From assembly GCA_036785705.1 (NCBI GenBank), contig JAWUZG010000084.1, forward strand, positions 16,815,501 to 16,879,500: a stretch of 64,000 bases of DNA, given 5' to 3'. This DNA is from Acanthornis magna. Lineage: Eukaryota > Chordata > Aves > Passeriformes > Acanthizidae. The translations under genes and the position numbers were made by a program. Shown here in pieces: positions 14,230-28,350 of the stretch (within the stretch, counting starts at the first letter, position 1; each line of letters opens with the position of its first letter). A model generated the notes under the pieces. It was not told the origin of the DNA. It saw only the letters and a program-made list of their open reading frames with translations, and searched no databases.

Positions 14230-15804
14230 ACAGCAAGAAAAAAAAAAAGTTAAAACTTGTCTAAATAAAACACTCTAAATATTTTCCATGAAGATACTAT
14301 ACAGCTTTGGCAAATTTACCACCGAGCCTGTTAGAAAAGGAATCAAACCCGAGATTGACCCAAGAATGCAGCATCCCATGAATAAAATCAAAGAACCTGG
14401 TTCTGACTAGGAAGACCTGATCAAATGCATTCAGACTCAATGTACAGTCTTCAAAGTGAGACACAGAAATATCTAGTAAATAAATTACATGAGAAGCAGC
14501 CTGGTGCCTGGGCTTATCCAAATAGTCTAAAAAAATTCTCAGCATCTTATCAAACATAATCACTCGCACAGAGAAACATACAGAAAAGCTCAAACCTCTC
14601 TATTGCAAGGCAAACAATTTCAAAAAGTTTTATACAGTAAGAAGCATTGTGTCTAATGATGCATTACATCAGCTCCCAGTAAAGGAGTATTTGGAAGAAA
14701 TCAGGATTTTGGAAGTGGAAACTCAGACAAAACTTTCTGGCTTCCTTATATTACCTCCCACCACTAAGACATCAGGTAAAAGCCATTTGGAAATCTTTCC
14801 AAAATTAACACTCAAATGTTTAGTTCATTCTGTAGTTTAAAACATTGTTTTAAAAAGTGCATACAACAAATAGTAGGATTGGTTTTGCTGATGCTTTACT
14901 TCTGTTTCTTCATTACACGAAAATATCTCCCCCTTCCCTTTCACATCTACTGAGACATTTACCATTTCTGGTCCACTCCACTCAGTTTCATTGCTCAACA
15001 GATCATTCTTCACTCTCTCATTCCATTTACGTGACTTTCAGACTTCTTCCTTTTTGCAGCTACTGTTCCAAGCCTTTAGCTCGTGGCTTAACAGTTCAAC
15101 TATCTTGTAATTGAAATAATTCTGTAGTAAGAAATAATTTTAGAATTAAAACCAATATTGCAACAGGCTATAAATTTACTAAAGGCAGAGTCTCTCATAC
15201 TGGGATATCTTATCCTGCTTTATAGAAATACATGTGAAATCTTGTGGGGTCGTTTTGTTAGACTTTTTAGAGCTAAGTATGTACAAGTGTGGCTCCTTAT
15301 GATCAGCATTTGGTATGGCAGTCCCCTCTGCAAAACTGATTTTCTCATGGTTTGTAACCATGCATTTCTTTTCCTAGTTTAATATAAAGATGGACATCTG
15401 TGTGCAGGTGTATAAATATAAATATATATCTATATATGTACATACCACATGCCTATTTAGGAAGAGAGCAGACTGTGACTTCCTGTGCTCTGTCACATAG
15501 ACTCACTGTCTGTTTTTAAGCTATGAGCACACACTGCTGTTAGCAGAGACAAATAAGTTAAATTGATTACGTTACTGGAACTCAAGCATTTCTACCTGCG
15601 TGCTCTGTTACTCCTCTGGTATATTCCTTCCCTTCTGCATCAATTACACACTGGGTATTTATAAGCCTTTTATTTAACTTTCCACAGATAAAATATATTC
15701 AAACCTTTTTTTCCCACTGTACAATAGCGATTCAATTCCTTTCCAAGGTCTGCAAAGTGATTTTGCTAAGGACCCTTAGGAAGGAACAACAAACCCAAGG
15801 AATG
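14230..15804. other. gene-free AT-rich sequence
   Basis: No gene is supported. A 98-codon minus-strand frame at about 14297-14593 and an 85-codon plus-strand frame at 14857-15114 resemble no protein I know. A short TA-rich run lies at about 15415-15437. Confidence 0.5.
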
Positions 15805-16166
15805 AAATCTACCTGTTCAGCCTAGAAGAGACTGAGGGGAGACCTCTCTGTGGTCCTCAACATCCTCACAAGAGGAATCCGAGGGGCAGATACTGATCTT
15901 TTCCGTTTCATGACCAGGGACAAGACTTGAGGAAATGGCATGAAATTTAGGTTGGATACCAGGAAAAGGTTCTTCACCCAGAGGGTGGTTGGGCACTGGC
16001 ACAGGCTCCCCAAGGAAGTCACAGCACCAAGCCTGAGTTAAAGAAGCATTTGGACAATGCTCTCAGGCACACGGTGTGATTCTTGGGAAGGTCCTGGGCA
16101 GAGCCAGGAGTTGGAATCATCCTGATGAGTCCCTTCCAAACCAGCATATTCTATGATCCTAGGATT
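15805..16166 (+). mobile_element. CR1 LINE, 5'-truncated 3' end copy
   Basis: About 360 bp match the end of ORF2 and the 3' UTR of avian CR1 as I remember the consensus. In order they show CTGTTCAGCCTAGAAGAG, GGGGAGACCTCTCTGTGG, a region like 'ttaggttggataccaggaaa', GGCACTGGCACAGGCTCCCC, a 'gagtcccttccaaaccag' segment and the tail ATTCTATGATCCTAGGATT. CR1 retrotransposes by target-primed reverse transcription, and most copies keep only the 3' end, as here. Many substitutions and in-frame stops show a dead copy. I see no clear target-site duplication. Short frames at 15817-16022 are by-products of this element. Confidence 0.93.
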
Positions 16167-18129
16167 TTAAGACAGGAAAACAATACAGGGCGTCACACAA
16201 GAATGGAATATCTGAGAAACTGGTAAGGACTACCAACAAGTTTACTTGTGGTCCAGGCTGAAGTCCAACATTTGGATATTCCTGCAATGAGTGCTCAATT
16301 AGTTTCTATTTCTGAAATACATATCATAGCATCCTCTCAGTAAAGCAAAAACAACTGAAAATGCAAAGTGCCTCAGAACTATTATTAGAAACCAATATAC
16401 GTTCAATTAAAATCAATTTGTAATACCCAGATTAGATGACAGGTTCTTTAAATCTTTGAGTTAATCCTCCAGTTCCTGGGGAGTTTAAAGACTCATCTAG
16501 TGAATCTTTTAGCTTTGTCATCATTTTATTTAGATTAATAGCTGCATTTGTTTTGGGTTTAGTACTAGGTATTACTCAGAAAACAACAGAAAAACAAGTA
16601 CAGGGACACCTACTGCAGGAATTTCTCATTTGTGCCAAACAAGGAAAAATCCACAGTATTCCTGCTCAATTTTCATTTTAACACATACTCCCCCTCCCAC
16701 AAATGCAGAGATACCTACAGGCAGGCACCTACTCTTAAACTACCAGCTGCCCAATTTAAATCTGCCTTGCCTTAGAGTCAGCAAGGAGGAAACAATAGAA
16801 GGACAGAAGTTATACATGGGCTGGTAGCAGCCTGCTGCCCATCCAGATCACACAAGTTGTGCTTTGGGTAAGGTCAGACAGACTTCAGGTATTCAGATCC
16901 ATTACATTTCACATCAGCAATAGCTCAGTCACAGGGGTCATCCTGCCCTTACACAGGAGCAATCTGAAAGAGAGATTGAATTCCCACACCAAGTTAAAGC
17001 TATAAGCCTAAAAGTCGCTATTTATGGTCCTTATCACCGTAGCCTGCTTTCTTACTTTGGACAAGTCAGGACAAATTTATCTGTTCAGTCAATGAACCAT
17101 TTGAGGCAGCTATTTCTCTTTCCACACATGGCAGTATAACTTTGGGCGGCAAAAAGACACCAATTTTTCTAATTTACGCAAGATAGTTTAATAACACAAA
17201 TTAGACTAGATCGATACCCCATCTGGCAATCAGATCACTTCTTAATGAAAGTCACATGAGCCCACCTCTGGTCCAGTGGAAAAACAATGAAACACTGAAT
17301 GATGTAGAAAGAACACAAACAAACAAAACAATCACACAAAAAACCTCAAAACACCCATCCACCCCCAAAGAAGATAAGTTCATATTGGAATGATTAAGTT
17401 TAGACTCAAAGAAAAACTAGCACATTCTGTCATTTTTAATATCAACACATTTTTTTCTATTATATGTAATATATATTGTACAATGCTTCTGCTGTTAATC
17501 ATATGAATGCTATTTCATAACACACCTTTCCTCCACCTTTTTTAATAGTAGAGGCTACAGTATTTCATTTTTCATTTGCTCCTGTGTGTGTCAAGGGCAA
17601 CCAAACACAACACACAAAAGCACAGCATGATCCATGAGTATTTATTGTGGTACATACTCTGTTATTTATCTTAATATAATTACTACAGCACAGAATAGAA
17701 TCAACAAGGTTGAAGGTAATTGAGCTGATATGCCACTGTGTACTAATTTTAAAAGGGTATTTGAAGTGGTGAATAGTTCATTCAGGAGACTCATACTCGA
17801 ATCTTCTGTGAGACACACATAATTAAAGATCTTCAATGGGGTCATTTTTGAAGTTGTTGCATTTGGGATAGATGGGGAAGTGTCTCCTGCCAGTTTTTAA
17901 AGACAGGCAGACTCATGAGACAGGTTTTGTTTCCTGGCCATAGAAGCACAAACTGCTACTGGCTCCAAAACCAGCTCTCTCAATATTTAGACTAATGGCT
18001 TAACCTTTGACTCAGTCTACCTGTCAGTAAAACAGAGACAAAACTGAACATCACCTGGTTATGAAGAATCAGTAACCAGCACATCTTGCTAAACACTGTG
18101 AATACAAAAAATGTAATTACCTAATTACC
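16167..18129. other. gene-free AT-rich sequence
   Basis: No gene or clear repeat is seen. An A/C-rich stretch lies at about 17310-17365. Confidence 0.5.
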
Positions 18130-18260
18130 TGTCATGATTTAACCCCCAGCCAGCAGTCAAGTACCACAGAGCCACTTGCTCACTCCCCCACTCCCAGTGA
18201 GATCACAGAGAGAACCAGAAGGATAAAAGCTGGGGAATTCTTGGGCTGAGAAAAAGACAG

Positions 18261-18266
18261 TTTAAT
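18261..18266 (-). promoter_or_regulatory. LTR polyadenylation signal (ATTAAA)
   Basis: ATTAAA on the minus strand lies about 190 bp downstream of the LTR TATA box, where the R-region poly(A) signal of this LTR is expected. Confidence 0.65.
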
Positions 18267-18450
18267 AGGGAAAGCAAAAGCCACACACACAAGCAAAGCA
18301 AAGCAAGGAATTAATTAATAAACTGCTTCCCATGAGCAGGCAGGTGTTCACCCATCCTCAGGAAAGAAGGGCCCCATCATATATAACAATTGCTTGGAAA
18401 GACAAATGCCATCATTCCAAACATCCCTTATTTCCTCCTTCTTCCCACCA

Positions 18451-18459
18451 CTTTATATA
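18451..18459 (-). promoter_or_regulatory. LTR TATA box (TATATAAAG)
   Basis: TATATAAAG on the minus strand sits near the middle of the LTR, in the position of the U3 core promoter. The motif is intact; whether it is active cannot be told from sequence. Confidence 0.65.
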
Positions 18460-20800
18460 CTGAGCACGATGCCATATGGTCTGGAATATCTCTTTGGTCA
18501 GCTGGGGTCACCTGTCCTGGCTGTGTGTCCTCCCAAAATCCCATGCACCCCCAACTTCCTTACCAATGTGGCAGCGTGAAAAGCAGAAAAGCCCTCGGCT
18601 CTGTGTGAGCCCCACTCAGCAGTAACAAAAACATCTCTGTATTATCAACCCTGTGTTAAGCACAAATCCAAAACAGCCCCATACCAGTCTCTGTGAAAGA
18701 TATTAACTCTATCCCAGCTGAAACCAGCACATCACCATGTATTATGATGCTAAGAAATTCCTAATTGAATGACACATAAAATATTGTTAGTTTTGTGATT
18801 TTAAGAATAACTCAATAGGGAATGAGTTGTCAAAGACTTACAGGAGACTTGATAAGACTAGAGTTGCTTTTTTTCTTCCCTCTTCTCTTCCTTTCTTGAA
18901 AATTCCACTTTTCCAATCCAATTTCTAAGCACTTAGAGGAACTACTGCCAAGATGAGTGGCTTGTGTCTAATATTGATCAGCAGGGACAAGAAAATGCTA
19001 AGTCTGGCACTTGTGTGACATATCCCATTACTGATTTGAGGATATACATCAGACCCAAAACATTAGTTAAATATCTCTTTTAAAAATCATATTAAAACAG
19101 AATACCATTCAAAATATTTTAGTTCTGTTTGTGGAAGACTAACATGCAAGTGGAGAAAGAAACTGAAATAAATATTATACTGGAATCACTTTTGCAACAC
19201 TAAGAACAGTGGTCAAACTTGAAATGAAAAATTTATGCTCTTGCTTCACAGAAGTCTGTCACATAAAAGACATGCCACTGCTATATTCATAATCTGGGTC
19301 AAACAACCTATAGAAAAGCCAGTTAACTAATTTCTGTCATGATTAATTTTGATAAATTATCATAGTCTGTGTAAATCCCATTCTTTCTATCCCTGATCAG
19401 TTTCTCAAAGCTTTCCAATAACTCTAATATGGGTTTATAAACTTAAACAGAAAATAAAGTCAGTTATTTGTTTTAATAGCAGCACCCCTGCTACAACCAC
19501 TGTCTTAAAATTCTGTTCCAAATACACACATGCTGCCTAGAGAAAGCCACTGTTTTATTATCATAATTTTGATTTCCTCTTTCTGTGAGAAAATCCAGTA
19601 AACAAATGATTTAGAAATAAGAATTAATTTAAGAAGAATATATGTCCCAAGACCAAGCTGCAACACAGGCTGTTGAAACAGACTAAATGTGTTTGTTCTT
19701 TGGCTTTAACAAGAGTAACTACGCTTGTAATTTCCCAATAATTTGATATTTAAACATGTTCAGAAAGAGCCAACCAAACAATGGTTTATCCTCAAGGAAA
19801 ACTGCTGATGTGCCAAGGAAATGAAGCAAATCTCAGCTTTCAAAGGCAGGTGCATTTTAGACAGTGCAGAGCAAGGGCAACTGGCACATGCAAACAGAGG
19901 TGGGGGAGGTAGACATTGCAGAAAAATCCTGAGATTTTATTTAACCAAAAACTAAACCCATCAGATTCTGTTTGCAAACTGAAAGCATCTTGTTAAAAAG
20001 CACAACACGTCTAAGGCTTTATGAAAACATTTTCTTGTATTTGCAGTGAGGACAAGTCAAGTTATCTCACATTCCCCTCTGCTGAATGAACCAAGTCATT
20101 AAACTGACATTTGCATTGAAAGGCTTTTCACAGGGTTTTCTGTCAGGCCTTTCAAACAGGGATGAAATGAATGAGGGCCAGCTTACAAATGATGCATTGT
20201 TGAATCTATGTGGGAGCAAACAGCCACCATTGTGAGTGCAGGTGGGAAAGAAAAATGAATAGACAAGGAAGCTCATGGAGACGAAGACTCTCATTATTGA
20301 TGGGCTATGTGCATGTCTTTAATGAAGCTTACCCAATAAAAGATAGATTTTCCCCTTATCCTCCTCTTTAAAAATTAATTACCCTGAAAAATATACAATG
20401 GTGAAACAACTCAGATTATACATGCTTTTCTTTCACTATTACACTACTAATTTGAATCTAGAAATATTCTTCCTAAAAGTGTCTCACAGGATTTAAGTAT
20501 TTCAAAACTCAACTCAATCTCTTACAGAAATACCCTGATAGCCTTTTATTCAGATGAGGAAACTGAGGCATAATACCAACAGGATGCAAGAATGACAACT
20601 TAAAACATAGCACTTTTTAACTCCGCTCCTTTAGCTAAGGAATTAAATGCCAGCTTTCATTTTATCCTTTCTCAAGTAGGATGCAACCACATCCCCTAAT
20701 GCCAAATGTTTATTCAAACAAGAACAAAACCAGAAGCACAGATGCTTCAATGACACTGCATGGAAAATATTATCTTCCTGTCACAACCTTTTTCTCTGTA

Positions 20801-20828
20801 AATAGTCTCAAATAGTCTCAAATAGTCT
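20801..20828. repeat. three-copy tandem repeat, 10 bp unit
   Basis: AATAGTCTCA is repeated twice, with a third near-copy (AATAGTCTTC), consistent with replication slippage. Confidence 0.85.
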
Positions 20829-21199
20829 TCTGCCATATTTTTCACAGCTGCTTCATTAGTTTTCTCTCCTGTTGCCTGGTGGCAGCTTTCATCCATGTTC
20901 GCCTCACTGAAAAGACACTTCAAGTCTTATTTGAAAAGATTTCTTTGCCATTCTGTTGTTTTCCTTCAGCTTTTATTTTACAGTGGAACAAGCTTAGCCA
21001 GTATTTTTGCACTGTCATTTCTGGATCATCTACTATTATAGTCTCTCAACATTTAATTTTGCAAGTTGTTTCTATTTACAGCTAAATGCTTCATGCTACT
21101 AATTTTCAACTCACAAACTATATCTCTGCATCCTAAGAATATCATTACACCTTCACTTGATTCTTGAAAACTGCTTATTTTATTCCATGTCACCAGAGA

Positions 21200-21300
21200 T
21201 CTTAACCACTGTATAGCTTTCCTCCAGGTTAATACCATTAAACCGTGTGGGGCCAGGAACAGATCCCCAAGGGACTTCAGTAGAAATACATCTGTACTAT
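21200..21300 (-). mobile_element. decayed LINE (CR1/L2/L3-like) reverse-transcriptase fragment
   Basis: Read on the minus strand, 21281-21237 encodes TEVPWGSVPGPTRFN. This fits the LINE reverse-transcriptase motif G-V-P-Q-G-S-V-L-G-P-x-L-F-N with a few substitutions. The motif precedes the catalytic FADD box in CR1, L2 and L3 elements. The frame continues a short way without further clear homology, and no FADD box is visible, so this is a small ancient remnant. The clade cannot be decided from so little, and chance similarity is possible. Confidence 0.55.
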
Positions 21301-24300
21301 CAAGACACCTGAGCAAGTGCCATCAGAGAACCAGAAGCACCATCTTTACTGCATCAGCTTGCAGATACAATACACCTTGCAAGGGGAAACAAACACTTTA
21401 TGGCACTTTTACTTCCAATAGAAGAACCAACTGATCCTTGAACTTAAAGGTCTAACCCAAAACTGAGGTCAAGAAGAGAGCACAGGATGTGAATCGCAAC
21501 CTCACTCACCTAGGGCCTCTAAAATGTGAGGATTCAGGCATAGCTCTGCACACCTGGCACAACTCTTAACTTTCTGTTAATTACGAATCTCATTTGCTGC
21601 AGATCATCATGCATTCCAGAGAGATTATGCAAGTCTCATCTGGGACTAATGAGTGAGTATGAGATTTTGAACTGAAAAGGTTCTAACTTTAATATCAGAT
21701 ACACTTAGAATTTAATTAAAAATAAAAAGCTAGCCTGATTATGCTTTTAAAAAATTATTTTACTGATTAAAAATAATTATATTACTTTTTACACTTAAAA
21801 TGTAGGTCTTAGGTTGAACATTCATCCATTCTTTGTTCTTTTTAATTACTGATACAACACTATCAACCTTCTTCTGGAATTTCCATAATGCTCCAAGATT
21901 TAGGCTATACCAATGTTACAGATGACTTGTCCAGATAAGTTTTAAAATATCTTCCAGAAGTTCAATCCAAATATCTTGATGAAAATCAAAGATTAAAAAT
22001 ATTTTGCCTCAATAAATACTAGCAGCAAAATGGAAAAGAATTATCAGTTAGCTATATAAATTAGTAATTTTTCAACACAAAAATAAGGCATATTAATCTT
22101 ACTGAATTATTGGTAGTACTACTGGTTCTATGTTGTTAGATTTGTATCTTATATTTCCTTTTTCCCCAAGACACACATGCTTGTTTATAAAAATATGGAA
22201 TGTGTTTTATTAATATAATACACATTTCAAGCACAGTTTCTATAAATCGTTATTTTGTCTATTACCCTGAGATACCCCAATGTGTCATTTTAGGTTTCCA
22301 TTTGTAGTTACTTGAAATACAAGTATTTTAAGATAAATTTTAGATTTTTCAAGTTTCATTTTCTCTACAAACTTTGTTTTCACCCATGAAGCCTGCTTTT
22401 TAAGATCATAAGCATAAAACATTCTGAAAACACTTCCCAAGCATCAGTTAGTCACCTTTCTAAATGCCCTCTCCTAGTTCAGGAATCTCATCTGTTTTCT
22501 ACTGTACCTAGCTGCATTGAGAATTTGGCATGATTTCTATTGGTTTGGAGCTTTCTTTTTGCACATAAGTCAAGATCCCATCGTAACATATACTTTTTAG
22601 TTCTGTCATGTTTTATTCTGTCTGACTTAGGCCCTCTATAAAACTCTTCACATTGTATGCAAGGTTTTTGAATTCGCAGTCTATTAAGTGCTAAAGTTGC
22701 TTGAGCTGGGAGGGCAGGGGACACCATGCACCACTGGCAACATTACATCTCTAACACACGACATGGAAGTTGAAATCATCTATGCTAAAGCATTTTCCCC
22801 CATCAATTTATATATGGTGAAGAACTGAATATTCCATTTTCCTGTGAGTTTTGGCAACTAATAAGAAACAGTAACTATATTTACACCTTATTATTGTGAA
22901 CATGTAAGTATTCTAGATCATTTGCTCCCAGTTACCAGGAATTTGGAAAGAAGTAACATCATTTTACATGACTGCAACTTCATTTCTTTTTCACCTACTT
23001 AGTCTTTCTTAATGAGGTCATAAATATTTATTTTAACATTTCAAATCCAGGGACTGAAATAGCCATATTTTAGTTACCACTTAGTCAAGTTTAAATTTAG
23101 AAATGAGCAATTCCAATTAATCTTAAAAATACGAAGAATAGTAATTGGGATCCTAACACTGACTTTAGTGGTTACATGATTTCTTTTCATATTCTGGCAG
23201 GCTGATGACTGCCTTTCTTCATTTTGACTCTATGCTGTAGCCCAGTCCATACATCCTCAGCATTTCAGTCATGATTTTAAAGAGGTTCTGATGTGCCTAG
23301 AAAACTCATTCTTTGAACACAATTTCCCTCTATACTTGGCAAAAAATCACAAGTTGTACAGCACCATTCTTCCACAAAAGAGGAACCAAAATATATTAGC
23401 ACCCTGTGTGCACCTGCTTTGTCAGTGATTCATATCAAGTGTCATCCTCTATTCATTAAGCAGAGAAGAGATCCAGAATATTTGGGACAATTTTCATATT
23501 TCCTCTAGGGTCTCTTGAATGATCCATTTATCTATAAATGTTGGGGATGGGGGGCTGCTGAGTTTTTTGAGGTTTTTTGATAGCTTTTTACCACTGCTCA
23601 TTAAATCTCACCTACAAGTCACAGGCCGTCTCTGCTCTCTGAGAAAACTGTGCTTCACATCCATCAGACAACAATTTCTCCTATCACCAGTTGCTTGGAA
23701 GAGACTTCTTTTGTTTACTTAAATACAAATTTGAATTGCAGATTATCTGTCTTCTGAGCATACATGCTGGCATGATAGGTCTGAAATTGGAAGCCTGTAT
23801 ACAATACCACCACACAGTACATCAATTATTAGAGCAGCCTCTATTCCTGAAAAAAAAATAAAAATAAAAAACCAAAACCTGCCACCACCACCCACACCTT
23901 CCCCACAAAACACCAAGAAATATTGCACAAATTGCAAACAGAAGTCCTGCCCTTAATTCATGCTACCACTGTACTGAGCACAAGCCTGCATCCAAACAAG
24001 CCTCTCAGACCTTGCAAACATCCTTCAACCTGCTTCCCTGCAAATCCTGTTGGCTAGCGACATTCACCCAGAAGATGCATTCAAAACCAACTACTTCATT
24101 ACACCTAGTTTCAGCCAACACTGCTGGCACCAAAATGTAAACAGTGCAGTTTTGTCTGTATTCTTCAAGGTCAGTAAGTCTTCAGCAAGGTCCAACTTCA
24201 AAGAGTGAATGTTTAACACTTTGTAAACCAGATGCAATATTTTAATATCAAATCAGCATGTGATAAAAATTTGCTGGAAAAAAAAAGAAGTTCAATTTCA

Positions 24301-27300
24301 TGAAAACATATCAGAATTTCTAAACTCTTCAGTTCCAAGCTCATAAATAGCCCTGTTTTGCTTGCCATTGAACTATTATGCATTTCAGATAGACATGAGT
24401 CACAAATTGTATTATGTTCCTTCAGATCATGTACACACACGTCCCCTTTATCTGTAACTTCTTTGGTCAGGAATTCGCTATGAATTATTTGTTTAATACT
24501 ACAGTTTTAATGAAAAGTGTTATTTCATTACTATGCACAGTCCAGATAGTAAAAAAAAATTATCTTAAAATCTTTAATATGCATATCATAAGATCTTTAA
24601 AGTATGCCTCCCACCTCAGAATCACAGGAGGCAGCTCAGAAAAAGAGAGATTGAATTACTAAATGAAATGTTGAGCACTCTTGTCAGATTAACAAGCAAC
24701 TAAACTAAACTGTGAAGATCCAACAGCACAAGAGTGTGAAGCTCCTCTTCAAAACAAGTTAACAATAAGTATATGGAAGTGACACTCAGGAACCCATAAA
24801 CTTGACAGTAGGTGACAAAAAATAGAAAGGACTTTGTTACCAAGTCTGCCATCTGTTTTTATAGCTTCATATATCATTTACATAAGAAGTAGATAAGAGA
24901 TTTAAATAGAACTTCATTAGCCTGCATTTTAGTGATATACTAGGCACTCATCATATTGGTGATATCAGTCACTCCCTGAGATGAAGTACCTGGCATTAGG
25001 TGTGGGTAGCAATGTAGCAAACAATAAGAGATCTTTGTCAGCCCTAGGATCAAAAGCTATTTCCTCCGCCTCTTAACCACCTCTTACAAAGTCTGCATCT
25101 CAAAATAAAAACAGAAATGGGATGTAAGTTGTATTTAAAAATGGGTTTATGATTACCTTAGACCAACAAATCATATATTTAGTAGGTTAGTGCTTAGTTG
25201 CAAGCTAAACACTAACAATGCAGAGACACACAAGATCAGTTTGCTGCGAAGTAATTCACTACTGGATTAGCAAATAATTCAATTGTCTTGTGCAACTATA
25301 TAAACTAAAAATAAAAAAAACCAAACATCACCACCCTCCACACACAAACATACACTAAAAAAGCAACAGCAGAAACAGCTAGCAGTGAAGGAAAAAGGAG
25401 GCCTGCCCTTCAGCTGCATGTCAGTCTTAACTCAAGTGTGCAAGCACTGCAGTTCATTGCTTTAAGCTGACATAAAACCTGTCAAGTAGCAATCAACCCA
25501 TTGCTTCTACGCTACCAATTCCTGTGCATCTTTGAGACGCTGGAACAAATCCATCTGAGAGTTAACCAAGCAAAACAAAATGTTTTACGTGCCATGTCTG
25601 TTTCCTAATCTTGTTCAACACGTGGACACACAGCTCCTCTTACTTATGGGCTGAGGGGCTCACAAGGATACATTAATTTTCCACTCACTTATTCTCCTTC
25701 CATTTCTTTTACGATGTGAACACAAAAAGAATCTCAGACAGCACTGAAGAATTCCAGCATCAAGCCATCCTGGTGGTTCTTATGGGGAGCCACTACATTG
25801 AGTTCATCATAAATACACCATAATACTTTTTAAAAAAAAACAAAAAAAGCATAAAAAAACTCACCATAACATCAACAAAAAAGAAGAACACTTCTTTTAT
25901 GACCTTCCTTCCTGAACATTTTGAATATATTTGGCTTTTAAATGGGATGTTTTTAGTGTTATAAACACTAGGGTTCATTATAGTTTCCGTGATCCCCGCC
26001 CCATAATTAACCTCAGTTACATTTCCACTATACAGGATTGATCACTGCTTTTGGTAAAGAAGCCTTTTGTTACTCAGGATAATATAAGGCTACCTTACTA
26101 ACTGAAAAACAGCAATGTCTCTGTATAAAATTTTTCCATCACATTTACGTCATTTGTTCCAAATGTTGTTTCAGAATTTGTCCTTGTCAGCATATAAAGT
26201 GAGATAAGGATCATTCCAGCTAATGTAACAAGGCACTTCAGAGGATGAAAATAGAGTCAAACACCAATATTGCACATGGAAGCACAGTGTAAGCTGAGTT
26301 CTTTTAAACATTTTTTATCATTATTGTCTACTTAGACTAGAAAAATGTATCGAGCCTTTTGTTTTGTATTTTCTCTACTCTGAACCAAAGAAACTTATTC
26401 ATAAGGATATACAACATATTTCTTTATACCTGGCTAACAAAGTTCAAAACAACTTAATAACAAAATTAATAATTAACAAAAAAATACAAAGCCTTGTTAA
26501 ATATAAGATATTTGCTCTGAACTTTGCCTTGAATTCTTATTTCCCAGTGACTCAATGCAGCTGATTCTCTGAGTTTTTCAACTTAAATTCACTACCACAA
26601 GTACACCACTTGGTATCCCTGGGACCAATCAATTGCAAATTCAGGCACAGCAATTTTGTGGAGAATGAAGTTATCTGCAACATTATACTGTTATGCTACA
26701 AGTGGTGAGTTTCTTGCTGATGGAAATGGCCACTTCACTAGCACTCCCATGGAACAGTAGTGCTGAGACTCATCTGCATGTACTAAAAGATGGCAAAGCA
26801 GTCAATGGTTTTTGACCTGCTTAGGTTTGTAAGTTTTTTTGTACTTAAACATACAGCTTCAGCTGAGCAATTTGTGACCCATTCTGAAATACCAAAACAT
26901 CATCATTATGCTCCAACTATTCCTTTTCTGCTTAAATTACTGTATTTAAAAGAGCAGTTCCCTGTTCTAAGGAAGATGTAGATTAGAATACTTTAACAGT
27001 TTTCCATGATTCTTTGCAGCATTTACTCTTGAATAAGCAGAAGAGGCAATGTACAGAAGGATCTGAAAATTACTACATTATACCACTTTCACCGAGCAGA
27101 AGAGATAGTAAATTCATCACATGGGGTCATCTGCCTCATTAGCACTACAGTTTTTCTGGATTTATTCCATCTGGAGTACAGCAATTCCTGTTCCTTTCCT
27201 ATTCTGCAGCATATTATCAATGTCTGTATTATGTTGTTAGACATATGCAGGTGGCTGTCATTGGCATCAGTAGACACAAGCTTTCATCCAAGGGAAACAC

Positions 27301-28350
27301 TGATTTTGATGAACAGCAAATAAACTACATTCTTTGTTCTTAATTTAGCAGACAGGTGTGGCTTTCATCAGCATTCAGTAAGACCTACCTTGCAAAATAT
27401 AAGCAGAATAAATCTAATAAAAAGAACACACACGAGCTTGTGCTTCATTTATGCATAGGAACAAGCAGAAAAGCAAAGCAATTACCAGAACTGCTGCTTC
27501 CAGCTCCAGTGAGAGGCTCAACTGATGCAAACTGAAGTGAGTCCAGCTAAGTCAAAGCAATTATTTGCTCAATGCAGTAACAGAAGCTTACTGCAGCTGT
27601 TAATTTCACCATTTCTAATGTCCTTTGAAGTTGGTTAATAGTACTTTCAAAAAATTTCCTAAGTTCAATTAAAGGACAGTGTTTGTTCTTTTTTGTATGT
27701 TACACTGGCATTGGCAAAAATTCAGATTGACCAGAATGGCTGAGAAAGAAAGATGAGTCAAAATGAAAAAGCAGTACATCAGGACTTGCAGATCTGTAAG
27801 TACACAGATGTGGGGTAGACAAGTGAGTTACAGGGTAAATGACCTGGTGGAGCCTGAAGTTATTGATGCCTTTTAGAAATCATTCACTCATCTGAAAGCA
27901 CTTTTACATTAACTTTTTGACCACCCCCCCAAAGTATCTTCCAAAAAGAGCTTCCTGTGTGTCTCCAATTACTGTCTCACAGAGACACAGCCTGAACACA
28001 GAACACAGCCTGACACACAGAGAAATTCCACAAAAGCTCTCAATACTAGACCAACATATGACTTGTCCATCTATTGAAGCTGGATAGGAGAGGACAGGCA
28101 CTGGACTACAGAAGAGCACGGCACTCTGGGCAGGAGAGATTAAGCAGGTTATCACAGTCAGATACATTATAGCAAAGACTTTGTAAAAGAATATTAATCT
28201 AGGTTTAGAACATTTGCCATCATTAAGTGCTTGAGAGGAATTCAATTTGCCAATTTGAATTTTGCCCTGTAAAACTAGTCTACAAAAAGCACACAAATTC
28301 CATCTCTTCTTCACTTCCAAGGGTGGAGGCTTGCATTTCTTAACAGCAGA

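Larger units (their letters stand above)
18130..18731 (-). mobile_element. solo LTR of an ERVL-type endogenous retrovirus
   Basis: This is a 602 bp long terminal repeat read on the minus strand. It begins TGTGCTGGTTTCAGCTGGGA at 18731 and ends ...GGGTTAAATCATGACA at 18130, giving canonical TG...CA ends. It is flanked by TTACC (18125-18129) and TCACC (18732-18736), a 5 bp target duplication with one mismatch; 5 bp is typical of ERVL. It carries a TATA box, a poly(A) signal and the 'actgtctttttctcagccca' type 3' part that I recognise from a family common in Neoaves. No internal retroviral sequence adjoins either side, so it is a solo LTR left by LTR-LTR recombination. The former CpG sites are largely decayed. 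Confidence 0.9.

Noticed and set aside
15817..16022. Minus-strand frames over the CR1 3' end
   Set aside because: They are antisense to the CR1 3' region, so they are by-products of the repeat.
17690..17735. Possible minus-strand CR1 tail (AGAATAGAATCAACAAGGTTG)
   Set aside because: Only a loose resemblance to the reverse complement of a CR1 3' end, and it does not extend into the diagnostic 'gaccttaaagatcat' region.
18390..18608. Plus-strand frames inside the LTR
   Set aside because: They lie antisense within the U3/R part of a solo LTR and are not retroviral or host genes.
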